The position numbers and the translations under genes are program-made. This document shows positions 1 through 11,333 of a DNA stretch of 64,000 nt, piece by piece. Each line of letters starts with the position of its first letter. The first letter of the stretch is position 1. The notes below the pieces were generated by a model. That model was given only the letters and a program-made list of their open reading frames with translations, did not search any database and had not been told where the DNA came from. This stretch comes from Leucaena leucocephala (lineage: Eukaryota > Streptophyta > Magnoliopsida > Fabales > Fabaceae), in the NCBI GenBank assembly GCA_037074615.1, contig CM073554.1, positions 21,349,501 through 21,413,500 of the forward strand, given 5' to 3'.

Positions 1-331
1 CTAATGGTTGTGATTTCTTTGCTATATAAATGCATTAGAAACAAAAACATTTATATATATATATATATATGGTGTAGTATTTTATCTCTCCCTCTCTCTC
101 TCTCTATCACTCCGTTTATTTTTCTGTTGGGAGATCTTATAAAGATTTTGTTGCCATTATTTTTTGTGTCCTTCCAAATTATGCCTTCGGGATCGTACAA
201 TTTGCAATAGCACCACAGATCACCCAAAAAAACATCTACGCTCTAATTCCTTTTTTCTTTTTAGACTTTTACAAACAAAATGTAAATTAGGTTTAACAAA
301 TAAATGCAAAATATTTTAAAGCCAAAAAATG

Positions 332-333
<2 letters not shown>

Positions 334-363
<30 letters not shown>
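334..363. repeat. (TA)n microsatellite
   Basis: An uninterrupted run of about 30 alternating A and T. Similar long TA tracts occur at 1516-1540, 3731-3764, 25621-25650 and 40842-40875. Confidence 0.95.
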
Positions 364-365
<2 letters not shown>

Positions 366-1810
366 TTCTTATTCTTGAATCAATATCAAATACAGAATAC
401 CAAGAGTACAGATTTATATTGAAAGAAATACTCCTATTTAATATTTGATAGCGTCTTAAATATGATGGTATGGCAAAAAAAAAAAGAAGTATGAACCAAA
501 TGTAATTTTGTAACAAAAAGTTGTGAATGGATTTTTTTTCTAGTGAATGGAACAATTTTAGAGAATTTGGGTGAGAAAATTTTGGAGTGGCTGAGTTTTT
601 TTTGTTGTTTTAGAATTTAAGGACAAAAATTTCTAAATAAGTTCAATAGTGAATGAAGTATTAAAGACAAAGCATAAATTAAACTCAAATTTATTCCTCT
701 CAGAGTCTGTGTTGGTTCATGAATCCCTTGAAAATTAAGAGAGAGAGAGAGAGAGATGGGGGGATGGACCTACACAAACATTCACACGGGGTTGCATGTA
801 TTGCTGGTCATGTGGCCATTCTTAACTAGTCTATATATATATATATTCTTCATACCCTTTTTCTCTTTTGGTATTTACAAATCATAATGCATGAATCTCT
901 CCCCCTTTAACTTGTTTGTTCTTATCGGTTTGTCATTATTCCCATTATTATTCCCTATTTCCTTTTCCAAGAAATTCCAAATTTATTTTGATACCCTTTC
1001 ACTCTATTTTTATGTTGGCTAAAGGCAGCAAATCCATATGAAAAGGAATGAAGGCCATCCAAATTTACACTCCCAAATAGTCCGGTGAAGTGAAAAATGA
1101 ATGAAAAGTTATCAATCAATTTATTTTCCCGCAAATAACCTTCATCTTTGTGAAATTTGTATTGTACTTTATTTTATTATGATAACATTTAACTGATATA
1201 TTATGTAACTACTTTCTAGTCTCAGTTTCGTATATATATAAAATACAAAAGAAATCGTGTCCAATATCGTTGCCAAACAACGGGCCTGAGCCCAAAATTA
1301 TTGGGCCCTAAGCCCAAAAAAGTTGCAAATCGTTACCCCATTACCTGACTTGTTCGTGATAAAACAGAAAAACATCCTCTCTCAATAGCAGATGCCCAAA
1401 TTTACGTATTTAGATAATTAACGACCCACTCTATCTAATATTAATATTTTTTTAAAAAAATAAGACTTAATCTTAACTTTAGATCATAGGTAAATTTAGC
1501 CTCTTTTTAAAAATTTATATATATATATATATATATATATAAAAGCTTCTTTTAAGAAGTCTATAGTATGAGGGGATTAATTACTGCTTCTAGCGGTAAA
1601 TATCCTGATTTTACTTAAAAAGTAATTTGTGATTTTCGTTTTCAACCACCGTTTGATTTTTTGTTTGCCCGACTTGTTTGAAGAGTTAATTAGCCTAATT
1701 CCAGGTACATGACAGGTATGAAGTTTCCATTACATACCAAACATTATTAGACTTTTGATACATGTAATCCAAACGCTCACAAATTCACAAAATACCAAAT
1801 GAAACACACA

Positions 1811-2190
1811 GTGCATTTTTGGTACAATGAAAATGAAAGTGCAAGTATTCCTATTTCTCTTATTTATATAATAGAAACTAACCCTACTTTTATTTTTAAC
1901 AGTTTAGCCATTTCAATTTTATAAAAAAAAATTTAAAAATAAGATAATAAAAATAAAAATAAAATATTTTAATTATTTATCATAAATTATAAAATTTTTA
2001 GACAACTTTAACCTTTTTTAAATTATAAAAGAATATTTTAGATCATTTTACTCAAAGTTATAAAAAAAATTATCAATTCTATACTCATTTTTATCCTATT
2101 AAATAAATTTTTAAAACCTATTTTTAACTAATTCTATTTCCATGCATCTAAAATTCTTTCATTCTACCACTACCAAACGTACGGAAGAAG
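1811..2190. repeat. Diverged Tourist-like MITE copy in the DUF538 promoter
   Basis: The interior follows the same order of short blocks as the element at 36,419-36,794: a stretch around AAATTATAAAATTTTT, then a GATCATTTTA block, then a TATACTCATTTTTAT block, then a TTTTTAAAA block. The right end reads as the inverted form of a TACGTTTGGTA terminus, and the left side has a related TTTTGGTACAATG. The terminal bases have diverged and I see no clear target duplication. It ends about 165 bp before the DUF538 start codon. Boundaries are approximate. Confidence 0.5.
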
Positions 2191-2276
2191 TTGGGTGAAC
2201 CGCTTCATGAGAAGTAGTTCAATTCGCTCAACCTCCATCCAACTACCTCCCTCTCGATCGTTCTCTTCATCATCAC

Positions 2277-2293
2277 CATAATATATAATATAA
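2277..2293 (+). promoter_or_regulatory. Possible TATA box of the DUF538 gene
   Basis: A TATATAATATAA-type run lies about 65-75 bp before the ATG at 2356, which would leave a leader of about 40 nt. In such AT-rich DNA this is only a candidate. Confidence 0.35.
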
Positions 2294-2355
2294 TCACAAG
2301 TCCTTCAAATCTTGAAGGCGTATAACTTGAATCACTAATCAAACTTTACACCAAA

Positions 2356-2814
2356 ATGGAGCGTGAGGGAGCAGAGATCGTGTATGGTTCAGAAGATTGC
2401 TATCGTCACTCCATAGAGCTTCTTGAAGAGCTAGGGTTTCCAAGAGGGGTGCTTCCATTGAAGGATCTGGCGGAGTGTGGTAGGGTTCGGGAGACAGGCT
2501 TCGTGTGGATGAAGCAGAAGGCTCCGTATCAGCACATGTTCGAGGAGACAAACACGAGGGTGAGCTACGCAGCGGAGGTGACGGCGTACGTCGAGAAGGG
2601 GAAGATGAAGAAGATGAGTGGGATAAAGAGCAAGCAGATGATGTTGTGGGTTCCGATCAGTGAGATGAGCATCGACCAGACGAATCCGGAGAAGATAGTG
2701 TTTAAGACTCCGATTGGAATCGGCAAGTCTTTCCCGATCATATCCTTCATGACCCACCAAGAAAAGGAAAAGCACCTTCACAGCCACAACGATGGCACTA
2801 AATTACTTCTTTGA
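2356..2814 (+). CDS. DUF538 family protein (SVB-like)
   Basis: An intact single-exon gene for 152 residues, which is normal for the family. DUF538 proteins are plant-specific, small and beta-rich. Arabidopsis SVB, which affects trichome branching and size, is one member; the biochemical role is unsettled. Recognisable blocks in order are the N-terminal YGSEDCY and ELLEELGFPRG, the LPLKDLAECG core near residues 33-42, the RETGFVWMKQK strip near 45-55, VTAYVEKGKMKKMSGIKSK near 74-92, LWVPISEM, and the closing FKTPIGIGKSFPI near 116-128. There is no signal peptide, which fits the short cytosolic SVB-type branch rather than the secreted branch. The ATG at 2356 is the first in frame and lies just after a possible TATA run. 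A MITE-like repeat lies just upstream. The family call is firm; the exact orthologue is not. Confidence 0.92.
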   Translation: MEREGAEIVYGSEDCYRHSIELLEELGFPRGVLPLKDLAECGRVRETGFVWMKQKAPYQHMFEETNTRVSYAAEVTAYVEKGKMKKMSGIKSKQMMLWVPISEMSIDQTNPEKIVFKTPIGIGKSFPIISFMTHQEKEKHLHSHNDGTKLLL

Positions 2815-3728
2815 AGTCCCAAACTACTGATGGCGTTTGGCTTCATGTTTGCGTTATTTGGCCAATAATTTGACTGCTTTATTTATCTGGAATTATCTAT
2901 CAATTATTACTATATTTTTATTGAGAGTTAGATAACTCTATGATCTGTTTTTTTAAGAAATAAAATTATTTGAATTTTTAATTTATCATCATATAACTAA
3001 AATCAACGGTTTTATGTTCAAAATGAAGATTTTATCATTTGAAATTTTCCTTCCTATTTCTATTTTGCTTAAATCGTGAAATTAATTTCAAGAAAATTAT
3101 AAAAAAAAATTATTGCAAAATTTATTAGGTACTTAAAATTTGTTTAAGAATTTTAGTGTAGCCTATCTTCGGTGTGGCTAATACTTAATTATATATAAAA
3201 TAAAAGATATTTATACATCATTAAAAATCTGTTTTATATAATTGGAGACAAATTATACCTATTTAATGACCTAAATCCTTTGTTACCTTAATCACATAAT
3301 GCGACTGTCAGATCCCTACCATTTCAATGTCCGCAACTCTTTATCATCCCTAATTATAATAATTAGTTAATTTATAAAATAAATTAAATAAATCAATTAA
3401 TTATAATTAAATTTAATATTTTAAGATATATTTATATTATATACTTTTTAATATATTAAAATTAATCAATTAACTTATATATTAATTATAATTAATTAAT
3501 TATAAGAGATAATATATATATATATATCATTGAGTTTAGGGAGTCAACTCAAATTAAAATATAGCATTCAGTTTCCACTTAAAAAAATCGAAGTCAACTC
3601 AGAAGTGCTATACTTAATTACTTAAAGATATATAGCATCGTTGAGGAGTACCGTGCAGTTTGCAGTGACTGCAAATGGACTAAAGACGTGTTTTGGGGAT
3701 GCAAATTTATATATTCCAAAAGTTATAT

Positions 3729-3766
<38 letters not shown>

Positions 3767-4074
3767 TAAAAGTGCACGTGCGGATCCAAACCATCGAGTT
3801 TGACCATTAATAAAAAATAAGATAAATTTTATAGAATTTCCTTAAATTTTACGTCAATTATATATAATTTTTTTAATATGTCAAAGTTTAAATTTAATAT
3901 TTTCATTTTAATGTTTGATTTTAAAATCTCCCCTATTATTCTATTGTTAACCTACTGACTGAATTTACCTGGCATCCTATAAATTAATAATTTTATAATA
4001 ATTATATATTTTTATATCAGGATTAAAATGTTATTTTATGATTAGAAAACATGGATCCTCCCTTTGCTTCTGCT
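2815..4074. other. AT-rich intergenic DNA between the DUF538 gene and the DUF247 pseudogene
   Basis: I see no gene. The TA microsatellite at 3731-3764 is the longest simple repeat. About 3360-3510 resembles about 29,880-30,040, both built of alternating TTAATTA-type segments, so it is probably an old dispersed AT-rich repeat. Confidence 0.65.
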
Positions 4075-5003
4075 CTTTAAAGGTGTCCCTCATTCCACAG
4101 ATGGTCTTTTGAAGTCTTCATGGGTTTCAACAACAACACAGAAGGATTTATCTGCAGATTTACTTTCACTTTCTCAGAACAAACAACTTTCTCTCCAGAA
4201 ACTTGCCTAGTCATTCTTTGAATGTGACATTCCCAGCGCTGAGTTCTCCAAAGGTGCTTATCATTTTCTACATCTCATCCACTTGTGCTCCTCTGATCCC
4301 TATCAGATAGAGAAACACAGCAAAAGATCCACTCCAACTGCAATTCTGCGCTAGAAAGCTACAAGCTTTGGGAATCACAATCAAGGCTTCACAAACTAAC
4401 CATTCTGAAGGTAGTTATATGATATTAAAGTATACTATTTGAGTTATATGAGTATAGTAGTCACCAAATTCGCAACATTGCAGGCAATAACAAAACAGGA
4501 GTTGTGGCTTCTGCACTAGGGGAATCGTGGACAAGTTCGAATTCAGAATAGAGTTTAATTAAAGGCAGAGAGAACTGATAATCCCAACACTGCACCTAAA
4601 AGAAGCTACAGAAGTAAAATGGAGGAATTTGATTGCTTGGGAGCAAATCGCGTTGGATGGAATCGGCTACAAATTCGACTCCTATGCTTATTTTTTCAAA
4701 GGCTTGGTGAGCTGTTCATGACATCCAACTGCTTAAAAAGAAAGGAGTTATGAGAGTGGAAAGGGAGGCCAAGGACGGGGATTTGCTGATGATGTTCCAA
4801 AGCATCATAACAGGGGAGGAAAAATGGATGAGAGATACAGGAAATTATGTAAGAGATTGAACAAAGCGAATGTAAAACGTGTGGTGGGAAGTTGTGTGTT
4901 CATGTTCAGTATGAGAATTACGCCGCAGAGCTGGAAGAGTTTTCAATCAAGAGCGGAGAACTGTTTTCATTTGCTGTGCTCGCCATGAGAATCTGGATTA
5001 TTG
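4075..5003 (+). pseudogene. DUF247 (UPF0481) pseudogene, 5'-truncated and split by a Copia element
   Basis: This stretch aligns along most of its length with the 3' two thirds of the intact DUF247 gene at 14395-15960. Shared blocks include the AKSLFECHVDSAE region, the HFLHLIHLCSPDPY region, the WRNLIAWEQ region and the SYAYFFKGLV region. The N-terminal half is missing, so it was truncated before or when it duplicated. Small deletions (for example near 4700-4715, where two bases are lost relative to the paralogue) put it out of frame. A segment of about 70 bp near 4412-4482, with GT at its start and CAG at its end, is absent from the paralogue. The 3' end is cut at 5003 by the Copia element. 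A few bases of the IDIY codons resume after the element at about 11,492. It is not expected to make a protein. Confidence 0.88.
4999..5003. repeat. Left target-site duplication (TATTG) of the Copia element
   Basis: TATTG directly precedes the 5' LTR and is repeated exactly at 11487-11491 after the 3' LTR. A 5-bp duplication is what Copia integrases make. Confidence 0.92.
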
Positions 5004-5156
5004 TATTAGAAGTAGATGTATTGTGTGTTGTATTGGGCCACGCACAAACTTGGGCCTATATGTGTCTATATAAGGCTTGTATACGTGAACATTCTGTGTG
5101 TGGAATAAGACGCGTAGTTTTCCTGTGATGAATTACTCATTCTTGAATTATCTACA
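5004..5156 (+). repeat. 5' LTR of the Copia element
   Basis: 153 bp, starting TATTAG and ending ATCTACA, matched by the copy at 11334-11486. A TATATAAGG motif near 5078 is a likely Pol II TATA box. Four of the six differences between the LTRs fall in about 25 bp shortly after that motif. Confidence 0.93.
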
Positions 5157-5168
5157 TGGTATCAGAGC
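5157..5168 (+). promoter_or_regulatory. Primer binding site of the Copia element
   Basis: TGGTATCAGAGC lies immediately after the 5' LTR. It is the usual plant Copia primer site, complementary to the 3' end of initiator tRNA-Met. Confidence 0.92.
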
Positions 5169-5521
5169 GGGATACACTGGGCAGATCCACAATCAAATAG
5201 AGCCAAGAAAGCCCAAGAAAGCAATCCATCACCAAGCAGGCACAAAACAAAGACAGCCTGACAGAAAAGCAAGAAAATTCCAGAATCTGTAGATATTGTA
5301 GCAGTCGCTCCAGTAGTCCCCCTCTGGAGCGAACGAAAGGAGAAACCTAGAAAGGGGGGTTCCCGACGAAGGGACGCTGACAATCTTTAGCATTGCGGTC
5401 TGTACACTGAAGGAGAACACAGAAGCACCAATTTTCTCTGTGACAGAGAGCGTTCTAAAATTGAAGAGGGACGCGGACAAATTCAAGAATTTGACGATCA
5501 GAAACATAAAGATCCAGGACA

Positions 5522-6465
5522 ATGGCCACCAAGAACGAATCGAATAGTTCATCTGTGGATAAATTGACTCTTGCACACCCACTACCATCATCTAGCAGGT
5601 GCTCACTGGAAGTGAGAACTACACCGTGTGGTCACGTGCCATGCGAATAGCCTTGAGAGGGAAGAGAAAATTGGGCTTTATTGATGGTTCTTGTATGAAG
5701 GATGCGCAGGAGGAATCTCTTCAAGAGCAGTGGGAACAATGCAATGCTGTAGTTCTCTCCTTGATTCTGAACTCCCTATCCAAAGAACTGGCTAGCAGCG
5801 TGATTTTCTACCAGGATGCATATTTGGTGTGGACAGACCTGAAGGAGCGATTTGAAAAAATCACCGGCTCAAGGATCTTTTCGCTTTATCGAGAAATAGG
5901 CAAGTTACATCAAGAATCCCTCACTATTTCAGCATATTATTCCAAATTAAAAGAGTTATGGGAAGAACAGTCAACGTTATTTCCCATCCCATCATGTAAG
6001 TGTGATACTTCGAAAGCTTACTCTGATATGATTCAACAGCAAAAATTGTTACAATTCTTGCTTGGGTTGAATGACTGCTTTGCAACTGCAAGGAGTCAAA
6101 TTCTTATGATGAGTCCTCTTCCGTCTGTCAACTAAGCTTTTGCAATGATAACTGAAGATGAGGCGCAAAAAATAATTGCCAACTTATCCAGAAACAGCCC
6201 CATTGAAGGGGTTGCCATGAATGTCAGAGGAAGGGGGCGTGGCTATGGAGGCCCAATTCCAGAATATGCCCACTGTCACAAAAAGGGCCACACTAATGAT
6301 GTTTGTTGGGAAATTGTGGGGTACCCAACGGACTTTAAGGGAAATAAAAACAAAAGGAACCAAAATGCAGTAGTTAATCAACTTGGAATGGAAAAGGATC
6401 GTGAAGGAGAGGCACTGGTTCCTGCTACTGATGGAATGGTTGCACCAACGTTCACCAAAGAATAG
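5522..6465 (+). pseudogene. Copia gag (broken)
   Basis: The likely start ATG is at 5522. A frameshift near 5595 separates it from the main gag frame, which runs on as LTGSENYTVWSRAM and matches the usual LTR-Copia gag opening. The central part has the EQWEQCNAVV and LKERFEKITGSRIF blocks typical of UBN2-type gag, and a zinc-knuckle remnant (CHKKGHTNDVCW) near 6283. A TAA at 6133-6135 replaces a glutamine codon before AFAM, and a TAG at 6463-6465 replaces another. Gag forms the particle that packages the element RNA; this copy cannot make it. Confidence 0.88.
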
Positions 6466-6507
6466 TATGATAAGCTGCTGGACATTTTAAGGAGAGACTT
6501 TGAAGGA

Positions 6508-8370
6508 ATGGTACATGCCCTAATTGGTACTACAACAGGTTTGACTAACTCCATTTATCACAAATACACACGTACCACATGGGTGGTTGACTCAGGAGCC
6601 ACTACTCATATGATATGTGATTTAGCATTATTTCATAGCTATAGGAATAATGATGGTTTTATAAAAACAATTCAAATCCCAAATGGAGAAAGAATGCATG
6701 TCACTCATATAGGTAATGTTAGACTCACCAATGAAATTATGCTCACTGATGTCCTATATGCTTCACAGTTAAAGTTCAATTTAATCTCAGTTCCTAGGTT
6801 AACTAGAGAACAACACTGCATGGCAGCATTTTTCCCTAATCACTGTATTATACAGGGCCTTTAGGATGGGAAAGTGAAGGCGACTGGTAGACTCATAGAG
6901 GATCTGTATATTCTAAAACTGAAACCTGAATGCAATATGCTCAATTGTACAAATACTGATTTGCAAAGGATACATAAACCTGTTGATGTTTGGTTGTTGC
7001 ATAACAGATTAGGACATACACCTTTGCCCATATTGAGATGATTAGAAATTGTAAATGACAAGAGTATGTCAATTAATAAAGTTTGTGATGTGTGTATACA
7101 ATCAAAGAAAACGAGGCTCCTTTTTGCTTCTAGTTTCATTAAATCTGTTTCTTGCTTTGAATTGCTTCATATGGATGTATGGGGACTATATAGAACCCCC
7201 ACACATCAAGGGCAACAATATTTTCTTACAATAGTTGATGATTATTCTAGGGCTGTTTGGATTTTCTTGATGAAAACTAAAGCAGAAACTATTGTTTGTA
7301 TTAAAAACTTTATTGCTTATGTCTTGACTCAATTCTCAATAAAGATTAAGAAAGTGAGAAGTGACAATGGGACAGAATTTATTAATAATCAATTGATACA
7401 ATATTTTGGGGAGAAAGGCATCTTGCATGAAACCACTTGTCCCTACACCCCACAACAAAATGGGGTTGTGGAGAGAAAGCATAGAACTTTAATTCAGATT
7501 GCTAGGAGCTTGATGATACAATCTGGAATTCCAGTTGAATTTTGGGGATATTGTGTAAGAATGGCAGCTCATATAATTAACATAATCCCTTCTAAGATTC
7601 TTGCATATGAAACCCCTTATGAAAGGGTTTATGGGGAGAAACCAGAATATGATAATTTGAGGGTATTTGGATATTTGGTTTATGCAACAAATTTAAAGGT
7701 TTCTGACAAGTTTCTTCCTAGGACCATTCCATGTGTTTTCTTGGGTTATCCGAATAATCAAAAGGGTTTTACACTGCTTAATCTAAAAACAAGAGAGATT
7801 TTGATTAGTAGGCATGTTACATTCTGTGAGGATCAATTTCCTTTTAAGGAATTTGAATCCAGCAAACCAGGGGGAGTGAATCAACGAAAATTTGGAGACC
7901 CATTTGTTTTTGATCCTATAGAAAATGAATTACAGGGAAGTGCTGAAACACTAGTCCAAGAAAATGATCAAATAAGTCCAACCAATGAACTATCCGAATT
8001 GAATCAGCAAAGGATAAATTGTCAAGAAATACATCATAATAGTAGATCAGTTAGAGAAAGAAGACCTCTTATATGGTCAAAGGATTATGTATGTAATATA
8101 ATTGCCTCTACATACTTGTTACATAGTCAGAACAAAGGTAAGTGTTTATACCCTATTGAAGATTGTATTTCTTACTCTAATATTTCTGCTCCATATATGT
8201 GTTACTTGTGTCATATTGATTCTGTTATTGAGCCTTCAACCTATGCAGAAGCTATAAAGAACACTAAATGGGTTGAAGCAATGAATATGGAAATAAAGGC
8301 ATTGGAAAATAATGGGACTTGGGAAATTGTCCCACTTCCAAATGGTAGAAAGGCAATAGGGTGTAAATAG
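6508..8370 (+). pseudogene. Copia protease and integrase part of pol (broken)
   Basis: In order I see the aspartic protease active site (WVVDSGATTHM near 6579), the LISVPRLT strand, the pre-integrase LHNRLGHT block near 7000, a zinc-finger remnant (CDVCIQSKK), and the integrase core with HMDVWG near 7169, RSDNGTEF near 7360 and the QQNGVVERKHRT block near 7450-7490. These supply the D, D and E of the catalytic triad. The integrase C-terminal region with NLRVFGYL and PCVFLGYP follows. Stops at 6862-6864, 7039-7041 and 8368-8370 are all explained by C-to-T or G-to-A changes in CAG, CGA and TGG codons. Confidence 0.93.
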
Positions 8371-11231
8371 GTGTTTAAGGTCAAGTATAACTCAGAGGGG
8401 AATGTAGACAAGTTTAAGGCAAGACTAATGGCTAAAGGATACAATCAAAAGGAAGGGATTGACTATCATGAAACATTCTTTCCAGTAGTGAAAATGACAA
8501 CCATTAGGGTAATTATTAAGTTTGCAGTGTTACATAATTGGAATCTATACCATATGGATGTGCATAATGCTTTTTTGCAGGGTGATCTTAATGAAGAAAT
8601 ATACATGTGTATACCCCAAGGTTTTAATAGTAAGGGGAAGAATATAGTTTGTAAACTTAAAAAATATTGTATGGCTTGAAGCAAGCATCTAGACAATGAA
8701 ATACAAAGTTGTCTATGGCCTTGATTCAAGGAGGGTTCTGACAAACCCATATTTTTATATATTTATTCATATCATTTTAGTGGGTTTTTATCAACATTGT
8801 GGTCTTTAATTTTATTAATTGTGCACTAATTGAATTAATATGACTTACATTGAATTAGTGCTTAATAGGGGTAATTGTCATATTTTTATGATTTACCCTA
8901 AATAATTATTTTTGGAATAAAATGTATTACATTTTTATGATTTTATATTTTAGGAATTTAGGAAGAATTGGAACTTACAAATGATAACAAAGGACTATAG
9001 ATTTATAAATTGTAAATGAGGACCCATGGGCTAAACCTTACAGTTTAGCCCATTAGATTTTGAAAAAGCATTCACGCATGCGTACGCCTGGTGGAGAGAA
9101 TTGAATTAAAAAAGTGAATTGAAAGAAAAGAAAAGTTGACACGCGGGGGCCAGCAAAGTGAAATTCAATTGAAAAGCACACACGCACAAGAGACGCACAG
9201 CTGCCGCGAAGTGAATTGATTTGCAAAGGAATAGAAAAAGACGCACAGGGCCGCGAGAAGCTGAATTAGAATTGAGAAGAGAAGACGTCGCATAATTGAA
9301 TTGAAAAGAAAGAATCGAGAGAAGCACAGAACAACAACGGTGGATCATGGGTGGCCATGAAATCTTATTTTTGGAGGCTGTTGTGATGACTATGCGTGAC
9401 TAGTTCGTCTTAATTCTCTAATTCAATAACAAAGGCATGAGTTTGGGATCTCAAAGGGGAGTATAAGTTACTCTAATTCTCTACCTAATAATTTTATTAT
9501 GACTCCTAGATTTTAGGATTAATTTTATAATTATTGGGGATGTTTAGAATAATTTATTTGTATTTATTGAGGATTATTGTGACTGAATTTTTGCTTGACA
9601 TTTGACATTAATCTTTAATTAACTTTAATTTCATTTACTTTGATTTGGGTCCGACATTGTATTGAGATTATCGTGAATATTTTATGATTTTTCAAGGTGG
9701 CTTGAATTATTGGATTGTTGTGTCTCTTGTTAGCTTAAATTCTATTTTATGAATTATTGAGTTATAATTGAGCGTTGGTTTTTAATATCTTTAGTCATAT
9801 TTTATTATTCTGGTGGCAGTTAATAAATTAGGACTTAGAAAATATTTTGTGACAATTCGAGGTGGCTCGGTTGTTGGATTAAACGTTTAATTATAATTCT
9901 TAATTCATTATTTATAACTCCCATATCTTTTGAAGCTATGATTGCCTGCGTTATGGAGTTGGAGGATTACTTTTATTATTATTAATCACCCTTGAGTTTA
10001 TTCTATTCACTTATTATCATTCATTATTCATTTCTTTAAACAAAAAATACCAAAAATATTTTATTTAAATATATTTTTTTATTAATTGCATTTAGTTATT
10101 AGTCAATCAAAACAAATCCCATTTTCTAATTTAGGTTGCATTGTATTTAGTTACTTAGGAATTTAATTTCACATCTTGCCTCCTCAGAGAGAACGACCCG
10201 AGGTTGCACTATACGCAATCCTTGATTTAAATATTTGAAGTAACCCCAAGGCGACATCGGATCAAGGTTGTTTCAGGTTCACACGAGGTAAACATGACTA
10301 CTCATTATTTTATAAGAGATATGAAAATGACATTATGTTTGTACTAGTTTATGTGGATGATTTGCTGATTACAGGTAGCTCAGAAATAAAAATAAAAGAA
10401 GCCAAGCAATATCTACATGATAATTTTAAGATTAAGGACTTGGGGATAATGAAATATTTCTTAGGAATTGAAATGGCTAGATCTAAGAAGGGTATAGTAT
10501 TGTCACAAAGGAAATACATATTAGATCTTTTGGCTGATACAAGTATGAGTGGTTGTAAACCACTTGCAATCCCAATGGCACAAAATCTGAAATTACTAGC
10601 TTATGAGGAAGGAAAGGATAAGCAGTGTGATCTATTGAAAGATCCTGAGAAGTATAGAAGGTTGGTAGGTCGGTTGATATATTTAACTGCCACTCGTCCT
10701 GATATTTCTTTTCCTGTGCAGGTGCTTAGCCAACACATGGCTTGTCCCATGAAGATACATATGGCTGCAGCAATAAGTGTGGTGAGGTATCTAAAGGGAA
10801 CTCCAGGACTTGGTGTGCTGATTAGTACTTCAGGAGACTTGGAGATCGAATGTTATTGTGATGCTGACTAGGGTGCATGTGGTACGACAAGAAGATCTGT
10901 GACAGGCTATTTGTTAAAGCTGGGAGGATCACTTGTCAAATGGAAGACTAAGAAACAAAGCACTGTCTCCCGTTCTTCTGCAGAAGCTGAATATCGAGGA
11001 CTTGCAGCAGTTGTAGCGGAAGTTGTATGGCTTGTGGGATTACTTAAAGAAATAGGGGTTGAACATCCTCAACCAGTTAAGGTGTATTGTGATAGTAAGG
11101 CAGCAATTCATATAGCTTCGAACCCTGTATTTCATGAAAGAACAAAGCATATAGAGATTGATCTTCATTTTGTACGAGAAAGGGTTCAAGATAATTTGAT
11201 CAAGCTGATATACACAAGGTCAGGAAATTAG
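8371..11231 (+). pseudogene. Copia reverse transcriptase and RNase H part of pol (broken)
   Basis: The reverse transcriptase has KARLMAKGYNQKEGIDYHETF, then MDVHNAFLQGDL near 8560. After the nested insertion comes the catalytic LVYVDDLLITG near 10,345. RNase H follows with the SRSSAEAEYRGLA block near 10,975 and the CDSKAAIHIASNPVFHERTKH block near 11,090. A one-base deletion near 8666 shifts the frame just before YGLKQA. TGA at 8697-8699, TAG at 10869-10871 and TAG at 11229-11231 replace TGG, TGG and CAG. The coding frame is cut by a solo LTR between the QGGF and TRGKHDY codons. Confidence 0.93.
8739..10275. mobile_element. Solo LTR (Ty3/Gypsy-type) nested in the Copia pol
   Basis: A 1537-bp insertion starting TGACAAACCC and ending GTTGTTTCA, flanked by exact 5-bp copies of GGTTC (8734-8738 and 10276-10280). 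Removing the insert and one GGTTC rejoins the Copia reverse-transcriptase codons in frame, which fixes the boundaries. It has TG...CA ends, no coding capacity, no primer site and no second LTR, so a solo LTR left by LTR-LTR recombination is the simplest reading. Its length and the AACGACCCGAGGTTGC-type stretch near the right end resemble long Gypsy (Athila/Tat-type) LTRs; that lineage is a guess. It is younger than the Copia insertion. Confidence 0.88.
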
Positions 11232-11320
11232 CAGGCAGATATATTAACTAAGTCAGTGGGAAAGGATGTGCAGTATAAGTTACTTCACAAGTTGGGTGCA
11301 GTAGATATATTTAGCCTCCA

Positions 11321-11333
11321 ACTTGAGGGGGAG
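11321..11333 (+). promoter_or_regulatory. Polypurine tract of the Copia element
   Basis: ACTTGAGGGGGAG ends directly at the 3' LTR, the expected place for the plus-strand primer. Confidence 0.85.

Larger units (their letters stand above)
1..2355. other. AT-rich intergenic DNA left of the DUF538 gene
   Basis: I see no gene here. The stretch is AT-rich and holds several TA microsatellites (about 50-70, 334-363, 833-846 and 1516-1540), a CT tract near 88-105 and a GA tract near 740-755. Short open frames inside it are low-complexity translations of these tracts. Positions about 1460-1510 resemble a fragment of a repeat seen more completely near 39,000 and 50,750. About 1811-2190 resembles the MITE at 36,419. 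Confidence 0.7.

Noticed and set aside
2431..2787. 118-residue minus-strand frame across the DUF538 gene
   Set aside because: Antisense shadow of a clear DUF538 gene.
9106..9348. 80-residue minus-strand frame in the solo LTR
   Set aside because: Lies inside an LTR whose boundaries are fixed by a target duplication; not a gene.
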